The notes: generated from the letters alone by a model not told the origin. A stretch of DNA of 5,178 bases from Candidatus Bathyarchaeota archaeon (GCA_026394315.1 JAPKYM010000299.1:1-5178); one strand, 5' to 3'. Positions 1-5,178 are shown, counted from the first letter of the stretch. Made by a program: numbers and translations.

Positions 1-64
1 ATACCTCTTGCGACCTTATCTTCCTCGCAAGCTCAGATACTGAGAGCTCTAGAATATCCGACAT
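1..64 (-). CDS. gatA: Asp-tRNA(Asn)/Glu-tRNA(Gln) amidotransferase subunit A, N-terminal fragment
   Basis: Only the first 21 codons are in the window; the gene runs off the left edge. They translate to MSDILELSVSELARKIRSQE followed by V. This matches the usual GatA opening, a short amphipathic helix of the type 'L(T/S)xxELxxxIRxxEVS' that precedes the amidase domain. The amidase Ser-cisSer-Lys triad lies outside the window. The ATG follows the gatC stop codon by 11 bases in the same direction, so the genes are almost certainly co-transcribed. No strong ribosome binding site precedes it, so translational coupling to gatC is plausible. GatA releases ammonia from glutamine for tRNA-dependent amidation in the cytoplasm. 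The call rests on the short N-terminus plus the gatC neighbour. Confidence 0.8.
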   Translation of the reverse strand, partial: MSDILELSVSELARKIRSQEV

Positions 65-75
65 ACCAAGTTCAA

Positions 76-369
76 CTAGACGATTCTGGGCGCTTTGACG
101 AATCTTCCCTTGGTGACAGGCACGATCTTGAGAAGCTGGTCTGAAGGTTGAGGCTTAGGCTCATCTTCCCTCATGACATTGGTGACTTCGGTGACGTGGT
201 AGGTTGGTTTTATCCCTTCTGTTTCTGCCTCATCGAGCTTCTTGAAGTATATGAGGATCTGACTCATCTCATTCGCGTATTTCTGCTCTTCCGTCTTTGA
301 GATCTTGATCCTTGAAAGCCAAGCCAGATGCTTGACTTGTGCATTTGTTATCTCTTTGCCTTTGACCAT
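76..369 (-). CDS. gatC: Asp-tRNA(Asn)/Glu-tRNA(Gln) amidotransferase subunit C
   Basis: This 97-aa protein has the normal GatC length. It shows the family pattern in order: an N-terminal helix with HLAWLSRI (residues 14-21), a second helix around residues 26-46, the turn DEAETEGIKPT (46-56), the conserved NVMREDEP (64-71), and a C-terminal GRFVKAPRI (88-96). GatC is the small belt subunit that wraps around GatA and holds it to GatB in the cytoplasmic GatCAB complex. That complex turns misacylated Asp-tRNA(Asn) or Glu-tRNA(Gln) into the amide form. The gene starts with ATG 12 bases after the aspS stop, behind a modest GAGTG ribosome binding site, and is followed by gatA after 11 bases. Since archaea normally make Gln-tRNA with GatDE, the linkage to aspS points to the asparagine reaction. 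That last step is inference. Confidence 0.95.
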   Translation of the reverse strand: MVKGKEITNAQVKHLAWLSRIKISKTEEQKYANEMSQILIYFKKLDEAETEGIKPTYHVTEVTNVMREDEPKPQPSDQLLKIVPVTKGRFVKAPRIV

Positions 370-381
370 ATCGCAACACTC

Positions 382-1707
382 TTATGGCGTGAGTCTCTGC
401 GGGTCCCTTGGGAAGAGAACCACCTCACGTATATTCTCAACACCTGTCAGTATCATTATGAGTCTGTCAAGGCCGAGACCGAATCCTGCGTGCGGCGGCA
501 TACCATAATCAAAGATCTTCAAGTGGTACTCAAAATTCTTGGGTTCTAGACCTTTCTCAATGAGTTTCTTGGCAAGTTCTTTCCTGTTGTCTATTCTGGA
601 ACCACCCGAGGCCAGCTCAACCGAGCCACACATAAAGTCAAAGGACTCGCAGATCTCTGGATTACTTCTCTTCGGCTTGATGTAGAAGGCTTTGGAGCTT
701 GTTGGCCAATCAATTATGAAATGATATTGCGGAAACATCTTGGAATAGCTCTTTAAGGATGCTGTCGAGAGATCGTCTCCCCACTCAATCCCAATTCCAT
801 CCTTCTCAAGAATCTTAAGAACCTCATCATACGTTATCCTTCGGAGGGGCAACTTGGGAGTCTCAAGCTTGACCTTGAGAGAGGATAACTTGTCCTCACA
901 TCTTGAATTCACGGAGCTTACCACATAGAAAATCATCCTTTCCAGAAGCTCCATTACGTCGGTATAAGTGACATAGCTCTGCTCAATGTCTACAGAGATT
1001 GCTTCGCTCAGGTGCTTGAGTGTCCTGAACTGTTCGGCTCTGAAGATTGAGCTTATCTCGAAGACCTTCTCGAAGACACTTGCCAACTGCTCCTTGTAGA
1101 GCTGCGGACTCTGAGCCAGAAACGCTTCCTTATCATAGTACAGCAGAGGAAAGAGAGCCGCCCCTCCTTCAGTGGCTGAAGCGATAATCTTGGGAGTGTT
1201 CACCTCAATGAAGCCCTCTTCAAACAGAAACTGCCTCATCACCTCAAGAACAACGCTTCTAATCCTGAAGATTGCCTGGGATTGTGGCCGCAAAAGATCA
1301 ATTACACGCATATCGAGCCTCTTGTCTATGCTCTGCTCAACTCTCCCATATGGGTCGAATGGAAGCTTCTTCTGCGGCTCACTGAGAATCCTGATCTCAG
1401 ACGGGATTATCTCGGCACCGTGCGGTGCCTTCGCTATGCTCCTCACAGAGCCCTTGAAACCGACCAAACTATACTGTTTGAGTCTGCCAATCTTATCTGA
1501 TACGGTAACCGGTGATTTGTTTTTGTGAACAGTTACCTGAACTACCCCTTTCATGTCTTGGAGTATGATGAATGCGATTCCACCTTGCTCACGTATGCTC
1601 ACGACCCTGCCGAAGACTGTAACTCCCTTTCCTTCAAGGTTGGGAGTCACATCAGTTGAATAGGTTGTTCTTCGCCAGTCGTTCAAATCCTCCAGGACGT
1701 CGGGCAA
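382..1707 (-). CDS. aspS: aspartyl-tRNA synthetase, archaeal type, probably non-discriminating
   Basis: This class IIb synthetase joins Asp to tRNA. At 441 aa it has archaeal/eukaryal-type size and lacks the bacterial insertion domain. An OB-fold anticodon-binding domain spans about residues 12-110. The catalytic core has GFIEVNTPKI (165-174), AQSPQLYKE (198-206), motif 2 FRAE (222-225) with TLKHLSEA (229-236), SGGSR (367-371), and motif 3 GFGLGLDR (408-415). The C-terminus LFPRDPQRLTP is typical of archaeal AspRS. MPPHAG and SPQLY argue against AsnRS. P95, in KAPHG, aligns with the proline linked to tRNA(Asn) recognition in non-discriminating enzymes, whereas discriminating Thermococcus AspRS has Lys there (alignment from memory). 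The tryptophan-equivalent site is V36. The TTG start is supported by an AGGAGGTG site 7 bases upstream and an in-frame stop just beyond it; it adds about 10 residues to the usual N-terminus. Downstream gatCA supports the indirect Asn-tRNA route. Confidence 0.95.
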   Translation of the reverse strand: MPDVLEDLNDWRRTTYSTDVTPNLEGKGVTVFGRVVSIREQGGIAFIILQDMKGVVQVTVHKNKSPVTVSDKIGRLKQYSLVGFKGSVRSIAKAPHGAEIIPSEIRILSEPQKKLPFDPYGRVEQSIDKRLDMRVIDLLRPQSQAIFRIRSVVLEVMRQFLFEEGFIEVNTPKIIASATEGGAALFPLLYYDKEAFLAQSPQLYKEQLASVFEKVFEISSIFRAEQFRTLKHLSEAISVDIEQSYVTYTDVMELLERMIFYVVSSVNSRCEDKLSSLKVKLETPKLPLRRITYDEVLKILEKDGIGIEWGDDLSTASLKSYSKMFPQYHFIIDWPTSSKAFYIKPKRSNPEICESFDFMCGSVELASGGSRIDNRKELAKKLIEKGLEPKNFEYHLKIFDYGMPPHAGFGLGLDRLIMILTGVENIREVVLFPRDPQRLTP

Positions 1708-1714
1708 CCTCTGA

Positions 1715-1722
1715 CACCTCCT
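1715..1722 (-). promoter_or_regulatory. ribosome binding site fixing the TTG start of aspS
   Basis: On the minus strand this reads AGGAGGTG, a near-complete complement to the archaeal 16S rRNA 3' end, and sits 7 bases before the TTG at 1707-1705. An in-frame TAA lies at 1731-1729, so no longer reading with a standard start is possible. This decides the unusual TTG start. Confidence 0.85.
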
Positions 1723-1741
1723 GCCCAGTTATTCCCCCCTC

Positions 1742-1757
1742 TTTTATTACTTTTTGC
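1742..1757 (-). promoter_or_regulatory. candidate BRE/TATA promoter for aspS-gatC-gatA
   Basis: The minus strand reads GCAAAAAGTAATAAAA: an A-rich BRE-like stretch followed by a TATA-like TAATAAAA. With the usual spacing of about 26 bases, transcription would start near 1720, giving a very short leader that begins at or inside the ribosome binding site. That tight fit is a weakness. A second minus-strand TATA-like TAATAAATA (1850-1842) would give a leader of about 110 bases instead. Confidence 0.4.
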
Positions 1758-1763
1758 AGTTTT

Positions 1764-1792
1764 CCCGGTCACCTTTTGACCTGATCCCCGGG
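1764..1792. repeat. nested inverted repeat in the divergent intergenic region
   Basis: Two overlapping dyads are visible. GGTCA (1767-1771) pairs with TGACC (1777-1781) across a 5-base spacer. CCCGG (1764-1768) pairs with CCGGG (1788-1792), which is part of the palindrome CCCGGG at 1787-1792. The two stems share GG, so they are alternatives. The element lies just upstream of the proposed aspS TATA-like box and could be an operator, or an alternative-stem RNA leader if transcription starts further upstream. Function is not shown by the sequence. Confidence 0.35.
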
Positions 1793-1806
1793 ATTTGCGA
1801 AAATTC

Positions 1807-1860
1807 ACCCCTTTTTTGGGCTCCATTCTACACTTTCAAAGTATTTATTACGAAAGGGGT
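1807..1860. repeat. 8-bp inverted repeat bracketing the ccmA TATA-like box
   Basis: ACCCCTTT (1807-1814) is the exact reverse complement of AAAGGGGT (1853-1860), with 38 bases between. The right arm begins 3 bases after the proposed ccmA TATA-like box. A dyad placed this way is a possible repressor or activator binding site for the ccm operon, or for both divergent operons. An 8-bp dyad can also occur by chance in a region rich in C and T runs. Confidence 0.35.
1837..1850 (+). promoter_or_regulatory. candidate BRE/TATA promoter for the ccm operon
   Basis: The sequence CAAAGTATTTATTA combines a BRE-like CAAAG with a TATA-like TATTTATTA. Transcription would be expected to start near 1870-1875, giving a leader of about 50-55 bases before the ccmA GTG. 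It is the best TATA-like match on the plus strand between the two operons. The element is close to symmetric in AT content and could also act leftward. Confidence 0.45.
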
Positions 1861-1926
1861 TGGAGGGAAGAGTCTGCTGAACATCATGCGATATTGGTTC
1901 CGGTCCCTGTAATGTGAAGAAGAGAC

Positions 1927-2607
1927 GTGAATGATGTGTCGATCTCAACACATCTGATAGAAACATCCCACCTCTCGAAAAGGTATGGAAACAGATTTGG
2001 TCTAAAGGATGCAGACCTCAATGTTGAGAACCACGAGATATTCGCGCTGATGGGACCAAATGGTGCTGGAAAATCTACTCTGCTCAGGATCTTAGCGACG
2101 CTGACTAGACCTACCAGCGGGGAGGTCAAGATCTTTGGATATGATATTTTAAAGCAAGAAATCCAGGTCAGAAGACTCATCGGGGTTGTCCTTCATCACA
2201 GTCTGCTCTATGACGAGCTTTCTGGAAGAGAGAACCTCTCATTCTACATGCGACTCTACGGTTTCAGAAACAAAGATATCTTGAAGAAATCCATCAAAGA
2301 CAAAGCCTCCCTATTCGGAGTCGAAGATCGCTTAGATGACCATGTTGGCACATTATCTAGTGGACTGAAGAAACGTTTTGACATCGTCAGAGCAATAATC
2401 CATAATCCACGAATTCTCCTGCTCGATGAACCCTTCTCAAGTCTAGATCTTGAAGGTGTAGAACACCTCAAGAACTATCTGAACTGGGCTAAAGGAAGCT
2501 CAACAATCATATTCTCGACCCACAATTTGGACATTGCAGAGGAGATCTCTGACAGGATTGCCACACTAAAGGATAGCCAGATCACAGAGATACGATGCAT
2601 CAAGTGA
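1927..2607 (+). CDS. ccmA: cytochrome c maturation ABC transporter ATPase CcmA
   Basis: This 226-aa cytoplasmic ABC ATPase would power the CcmABCD complex that releases haem-loaded CcmE. It shows Walker A GPNGAGKST (43-51), a signature region LSSGLKKR (143-150), Walker B ILLLDE (163-168) followed by PFSSLD, and the H-loop histidine H199 in STHN. The Q-loop position, set by aligning the following ELSGRENL with the CcmA 'xLTAxENL' pattern, is H91 rather than Gln. ABC ATPases of this size are many, so the name rests on the following ccmB, ccmC and ccmE. GTG at 1927 is the first possible start, because an in-frame TGA lies at 1915-1917. The ribosome binding site is weak (GAAG/AAGAG). A second GTG at 1936 is possible and would drop three residues. 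ccmB follows after 12 bases. Confidence 0.92.
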   Translation: MNDVSISTHLIETSHLSKRYGNRFGLKDADLNVENHEIFALMGPNGAGKSTLLRILATLTRPTSGEVKIFGYDILKQEIQVRRLIGVVLHHSLLYDELSGRENLSFYMRLYGFRNKDILKKSIKDKASLFGVEDRLDDHVGTLSSGLKKRFDIVRAIIHNPRILLLDEPFSSLDLEGVEHLKNYLNWAKGSSTIIFSTHNLDIAEEISDRIATLKDSQITEIRCIK

Positions 2608-2619
2608 TAGGGAACAAAT

Positions 2620-3333
2620 ATGACGAAGAGAACTATGCCCTTCCTATCCTCATCTGTAACATTTCTTGAAGATGCGCTGGAGATCCTATTCAAGGATCTT
2701 CGTTTGGAGCTAAGACGAGGATACGAGATCTATTCCATTATGGTATTGGCCCTGCTCTCAAATCTTTCATTTGGGTTCGCACTAGGCATTATGAACCCTA
2801 ATGTACTTGAGTTCGTCCCGGCGGTTCTTTGGATATCGATCCTCTTCATTGGGATGCTGGGCTTTACGACGGTTTTTGTGCGCGAAATGGACAAAGGAAC
2901 GATTGATGGGCTGAGGCTGGCGCCAATCTCCCCTCAAGCCATACTCCTCGGAAAAACCATCTATACATTCATGCTGATGTGCGTGGGCGCCGTCTTCATC
3001 ATCCCTTCAAGCATGATTATTCTGAACTATACTTTTCGTTCAGACTACTTACTTGTGATTCTTTTTCTTGGCCTAGGCATCCTCAATATAGCCGTTGTAG
3101 GCTCAATGGTCTCGGCTTTAGCAATGTATTCTGAGTCAAGGGCCCTCATTATCCCTGCCTTGTCGCTTCCACTCGTCCCTGGAACACTGGTGCCTTCAAT
3201 CCTTGCAACAGGCAAGCTTGCAACGGGTGCAACTATAGACATGATCCTTTCCGAGCTTCAACTTAATCTGGCATTTCTCCTCTTGATGGTTGCTGCCTTT
3301 TGGATAACATTTGAATATGTGTTGTACGATTGA
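2620..3333 (+). CDS. ccmB: haem exporter membrane subunit CcmB
   Basis: This 237-aa integral membrane protein is of normal CcmB length and forms the transmembrane part of the CcmAB ABC module. About six hydrophobic segments are visible, near residues 37-57, 64-86, 108-133, 142-168, 175-197 and 214-232. The short loop after the second carries the family motif with R88-E89 and DKGTIDGLRLAPIS (91-104), corresponding to the 'E-x-GTLDGLxLxP' signature of CcmB, where CcmA is thought to contact it. The N-terminus, about 35 mostly charged residues before the first membrane segment, is somewhat long; KDLRLELRRG (25-34) is the usual cytoplasmic helix before it. ATG follows the ccmA stop by 12 bases with AGGG nearby, and the frame is intact throughout. 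ccmC follows after 9 bases, so this is an internal operon gene. Confidence 0.92.
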   Translation: MTKRTMPFLSSSVTFLEDALEILFKDLRLELRRGYEIYSIMVLALLSNLSFGFALGIMNPNVLEFVPAVLWISILFIGMLGFTTVFVREMDKGTIDGLRLAPISPQAILLGKTIYTFMLMCVGAVFIIPSSMIILNYTFRSDYLLVILFLGLGILNIAVVGSMVSALAMYSESRALIIPALSLPLVPGTLVPSILATGKLATGATIDMILSELQLNLAFLLLMVAAFWITFEYVLYD

Positions 3334-3342
3334 GGTAGGACT

Positions 3343-4017
3343 ATGAAGGATAAACCCATCTTGGCCGGACTATTCCTGGCCAACCTCATTTCACTCTACA
3401 TGATCTTCATCTGGGCTCCGCCTGAGAGATCTCTAGGTGACTCTTACCGGGTCTTCTTCATTCACACGCCCGCGGCCTGGGTTTCCTATCTCGCATTTGC
3501 AATTACCTTCCTTGGCAGCATTCTTTACCTCAAGACTGAGAAGCCTATGTGGGATCTCTACGCTTCATCTGCATCTCTACTTGGGCTCCTCTTCTGTCTG
3601 GTTACGTTGATTACAGGTTCTATGTGGGCGAAGCTCGCTTGGGGGATTTACTGGAACTGGGATCCAAGAGAGACCTCTACATTGATACTTCTCCTTGTGT
3701 ATCTTGCATACATCAGTTTCAGAATGTCGATAAGTGACAAGGACCGCAAGGCTCGAACCTCCGCTGTTCTTGGCATCCTAGCATTCGTTAGCATTCCATT
3801 AAGCTACTTCTCGGCAGTCTTCTGGGCGACGCTCCACCCGATGCCCCTGTTTCCCATCAATAGGCCGCAGCTTGGCATTGAACCCTCCATGCTCTTAACG
3901 CTAGCAGTATCAATGATCGGAGTAACATTATTATTCTCTTGGATGTTCTACCTCACACTGAATATGTATCGAATGACCGAAAAGGCAGAACTCTCATTGC
4001 TGGAGATTAAGGAATGA
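3343..4017 (+). CDS. ccmC: haem handling protein CcmC (WWD domain)
   Basis: CcmC binds haem at the outer face of the membrane and passes it to CcmE. This 224-aa protein contains the tryptophan-rich WWD motif at residues 92-118, including GSMWAKLAWGIYWNWDPRET (92-111). The two expected external haem-ligand histidines are present: H41 in FFIHTPAAW (38-46) and H165 in FWATLHPMPLF (160-170). About six membrane segments are visible, near 7-24, 44-63, 74-92, 112-128, 140-162 and 181-207. CcmF and CcsA share the WWD motif, but the short length, single conserved histidine before and after the motif, and position after ccmAB fit CcmC. Its ribosome binding site GAGGT (3332-3336) overlaps the ccmB stop codon and lies 6 bases before the ATG. 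The stop codon overlaps the start of the next gene (ATGA), indicating translational coupling. Confidence 0.95.
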   Translation: MKDKPILAGLFLANLISLYMIFIWAPPERSLGDSYRVFFIHTPAAWVSYLAFAITFLGSILYLKTEKPMWDLYASSASLLGLLFCLVTLITGSMWAKLAWGIYWNWDPRETSTLILLLVYLAYISFRMSISDKDRKARTSAVLGILAFVSIPLSYFSAVFWATLHPMPLFPINRPQLGIEPSMLLTLAVSMIGVTLLFSWMFYLTLNMYRMTEKAELSLLEIKE

Positions 4018-4142
4018 CAACTCTAGAACTACTATTTTCAGTATCAGTGATCTTCTGGGTGGCCATATTCCTCTACCTCATGTGGCTCCACTCTAAGATC
4101 AAAAAGATCTCTTCTGCAATGGAAAGACTAAGAAAACATTAG
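4014..4142 (+). CDS. ccmD: CcmD-like single-pass membrane peptide
   Basis: This small gene of 42 codons encodes a short N-terminus, one hydrophobic membrane segment (about residues 7-25, including VIFWVAIFLYLMWLH), then a basic helix (HSKIKKISSAMERLRKH, 26-42). That layout is the CcmD layout: a tiny bitopic protein with a positively charged cytoplasmic tail. CcmD stabilises the CcmABC-CcmE complex and helps release haem-loaded CcmE. The 'FLYLMWLHxKIKKI' stretch resembles the alternative CcmD family of non-proteobacteria; this is judged by eye and a short peptide gives little statistical weight. Supporting evidence is positional: the ATG overlaps the ccmC TGA by 4 bases (ATGA), GGAG lies 8 bases upstream (4002-4005), and ccmE follows after 12 bases, the usual place for ccmD. 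Confidence 0.8.
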   Translation: MTTLELLFSVSVIFWVAIFLYLMWLHSKIKKISSAMERLRKH

Positions 4143-4154
4143 GGCCCAGCTCAA

Positions 4155-4523
4155 TTGAAGCTCGTTAAGATCTTGGTCCTTGTTGCCATCCTATTCGTGG
4201 CTGGATTCCTGATATTTCAGGCATTCACATCAGCTGCAAACCCATATCTGTCAGTTTCAGAGGTCAAACAGCATCGTGAAAAATACATTGCCAGAGAAGT
4301 TCAGATGATCGGAAATGTCAACGAATATTTCGGAAGTGGCCATCAAGGTCTAAACTTCAATCTCACAGACGGATCATCCTCTATCCAGGTATCATATGAG
4401 GGACCAATTCCGCAGAACTTCATGGAAGGCATTCGCGTTGTGGTCATAGGAAGATTGAGCTCAGATGGTCATTTTGTTGCTAAGCAGATACTCACCAAAT
4501 GTCCATCGAAATACGTTAGCTAG
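4155..4523 (+). CDS. ccmE: haem chaperone CcmE, cysteine (CxxxY) type
   Basis: CcmE is the membrane-anchored haem chaperone of cytochrome c maturation; it receives haem from CcmC and passes it to the CcmF ligase. This 122-aa protein has a membrane anchor at residues 4-23, then an extracytoplasmic OB-fold at about 30-114 with family landmarks: FNLTDGSSSIQVSYEGPIPQ (68-87) and FMEGIRVVVIGRL (89-101). The haem-attachment site is KCPSKY (115-120): C116 replaces the covalent haem-binding His of the classical 'KHDExY' motif, while Y120 is kept. The protein ends two residues later, so the long flexible tail of proteobacterial CcmE is missing. Cys-type CcmE is known from archaea and some sulfate-reducing bacteria. 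TTG is the only usable start because the ccmD-like stop is in frame just upstream. The ribosome binding site is poor, suggesting coupling to the preceding gene. Confidence 0.93.
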   Translation: MKLVKILVLVAILFVAGFLIFQAFTSAANPYLSVSEVKQHREKYIAREVQMIGNVNEYFGSGHQGLNFNLTDGSSSIQVSYEGPIPQNFMEGIRVVVIGRLSSDGHFVAKQILTKCPSKYVS

Positions 4524-4535
4524 GCACCATTTGAA

Positions 4536-4556
4536 CCAATAATAACATTATTTTGG
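4536..4556 (+). promoter_or_regulatory. AT-rich imperfect hairpin between ccmE and the radical SAM gene
   Basis: CCAA-TAAT (4536-4543) pairs with ATTA-TT-TTGG (4547-4556) around an AAC loop, with a TT bulge; AATAAT-AAC-ATTATT is the uninterrupted core. It begins 13 bases after the ccmE stop and ends in TTTT then GG. It could help end ccm transcription. Equally, AATAATAA could be a TATA-like box for the downstream gene, giving a start near 4568 and a leader of about 20 bases. The sequence alone does not separate these readings. Confidence 0.3.
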
Positions 4557-4588
4557 CTGAGATACAAGACGCAAGAGGACCCTAGCTG

Positions 4589-5178
4589 ATGAAAATAGTC
4601 TTAGTACATCCGCCAAGTGAACCGCTCACTCATGAAGCCATCTTTGGACTTAAGACTCCACCTCTTGGACTTGCCTATATCGCAGCTTACCTCGAAGAGA
4701 GGGGGTTCACGCCTGACATTATAGATATGTCAGTTCAACAAATGTCTATCGAAGAATTCGGATCGAGACTCCAGACTACGAATCCAGATGTTGTAGGCGT
4801 CTACTGTTCCATCACAAGGGTCAAGCAGAGTCTGCAGGTTGCGCAGGTAGCTAAGTCATTAGGAGCAACGACCGTTCTAGGCGGTCCACACGCTACACTC
4901 GAGTATGAAACTCTAATCAGGAATGAAAACGTTGACATGATCATACGTGGTGAAGGAGAAGAGACCTTCGTCAAGCTTGCCAAATTAATTGATTCACAAC
5001 GCGGTCTTCATGATCTCAAAGGAATAGTCTACAAAGAGAATGGCAAGGTCAGAACCAACCCAGAAGCCCCATTGATTGCTGATCTTGATACCCTTCCATT
5101 TCCAGCATTTCATCTTCTGCCAATGAAAAGCTACCACGTATGTAACTACATTTCGGTTTGCACTCTCTCCTCGAGTAG
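4589..5178 (+). CDS. B12-binding-type radical SAM protein, N-terminal part (runs off the right edge)
   Basis: The reading frame is open from ATG 4589 to the window end: 196 complete codons plus two bases. The N-terminus MKIVLVHPP, followed by TPPLGLAYIAAYLEERG (23-39), is the standard start of the cobalamin-binding Rossmann domain in radical SAM B12 proteins. Further landmarks are NPDVVGVYCS (65-74), LGGPHAT (97-103), RGEGEETF (120-127), and DLDTLPFPAFHLLP (166-179), the linker to the radical SAM domain. The window ends at LSSS plus AG, where families of this type read 'SRGCPxxCxFC'; an AGR codon would give that Arg, but the cluster cysteines are not visible. GAGG (4575-4578) lies 10 bases before the ATG. 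The substrate cannot be told; methyltransferases and lipid- or cofactor-modifying enzymes share this front half. It lies 65 bases after ccmE in the same direction, so co-transcription is possible but unproven. Confidence 0.85.
   Translation, partial: MKIVLVHPPSEPLTHEAIFGLKTPPLGLAYIAAYLEERGFTPDIIDMSVQQMSIEEFGSRLQTTNPDVVGVYCSITRVKQSLQVAQVAKSLGATTVLGGPHATLEYETLIRNENVDMIIRGEGEETFVKLAKLIDSQRGLHDLKGIVYKENGKVRTNPEAPLIADLDTLPFPAFHLLPMKSYHVCNYISVCTLSSS

Noticed and set aside
305..549. Two overlapping forward open frames across the gatC-aspS junction
   Set aside because: They are antisense to two confidently identified genes, overlap each other in different frames, and show no family motifs.
1172..1528. 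Forward-strand open frame of 118 codons opposite aspS
   Set aside because: It lies wholly antisense to a conserved synthetase with intact motifs, has no recognisable domain, and its content follows from the codon pattern of aspS.
1861..1926. Possible structured RNA or tRNA remnant, prompted by GGTTCCGGTCCC resembling a T-arm
   Set aside because: There is no matching acceptor stem, D-arm or anticodon arm. The only pairing seen is a distant 5-bp AGGGA/TCCCT match.
1884..2180. Minus-strand open frame running from ccmA into the intergenic region
   Set aside because: Most of it is the complement of ccmA, including the Walker A region, and it has no recognisable protein features.
4801..4983. Minus-strand 60-codon open frame inside the radical SAM gene
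   Set aside because: It is antisense to the conserved GGPHAT and RGEGE region of the B12-binding domain, and has no motif of its own.
5160..5178. Possible premature stop at the end of the radical SAM gene (gagtag at the window edge)
   Set aside because: The TAG is out of frame. In the gene's frame the last bases read TCG AGT AG, so the frame is still open.
1..5178. CRISPR arrays, insertion sequences, rRNA, tRNA genes or attachment sites
   Set aside because: I saw no regularly spaced repeats, transposase motifs, terminal inverted repeats or RNA gene signatures, and nearly all of the sequence is explained by ordinary conserved genes.

Overview
The window looks like a stretch of archaeal chromosome, probably from an uncultured lineage that I cannot name from sequence alone. 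The evidence is a compact archaeal-type aspartyl-tRNA synthetase (441 aa, without the large bacterial insertion domain), BRE/TATA-like boxes instead of bacterial -35/-10 pairs, a cysteine-type CcmE of the kind known from archaea and some sulfate reducers, and Shine-Dalgarno sites combined with TTG and GTG starts. Two compact operons diverge from a 219-bp intergenic region, and a third gene begins at the right edge.

Left, minus strand (1-1707): aspS, gatC and the first 21 codons of gatA, separated by only 12 and 11 bases. This is a gene set for making Asn-tRNA(Asn) indirectly. A non-discriminating AspRS charges tRNA(Asn) with Asp, and the GatCAB amidotransferase converts it to Asn. A proline in the anticodon-binding domain (P95) lies where such enzymes are reported to carry one, which fits the gatCA linkage.

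Middle (1708-1926): the divergent promoter region. It holds a strong ribosome binding site for aspS, TATA-like boxes in both directions, and two inverted repeats that could be operators. The 8-bp repeat brackets the TATA-like box assigned to ccmA.

Right, plus strand (1927-4523): ccmA-ccmB-ccmC-ccmD-like-ccmE, a cytochrome c maturation (System I) operon with gaps of 9-12 bases and one ATGA overlap. CcmABC and the CcmD-like peptide would load haem onto CcmE and release it. CcmE carries Cys in a CxxxY motif instead of the haem-binding His, and ends two residues later. The 42-aa CcmD-like gene is easily missed. No ccmF, ccmG or ccmH lies in the window, which fits the reduced 'System I*' variant, though such genes could be elsewhere.

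Right edge (4589-5178): a B12-binding-type radical SAM protein, cut off where the Fe-S cysteine motif should start. Its link to cytochrome maturation is unknown. I found no tRNA, rRNA, CRISPR array or mobile element.
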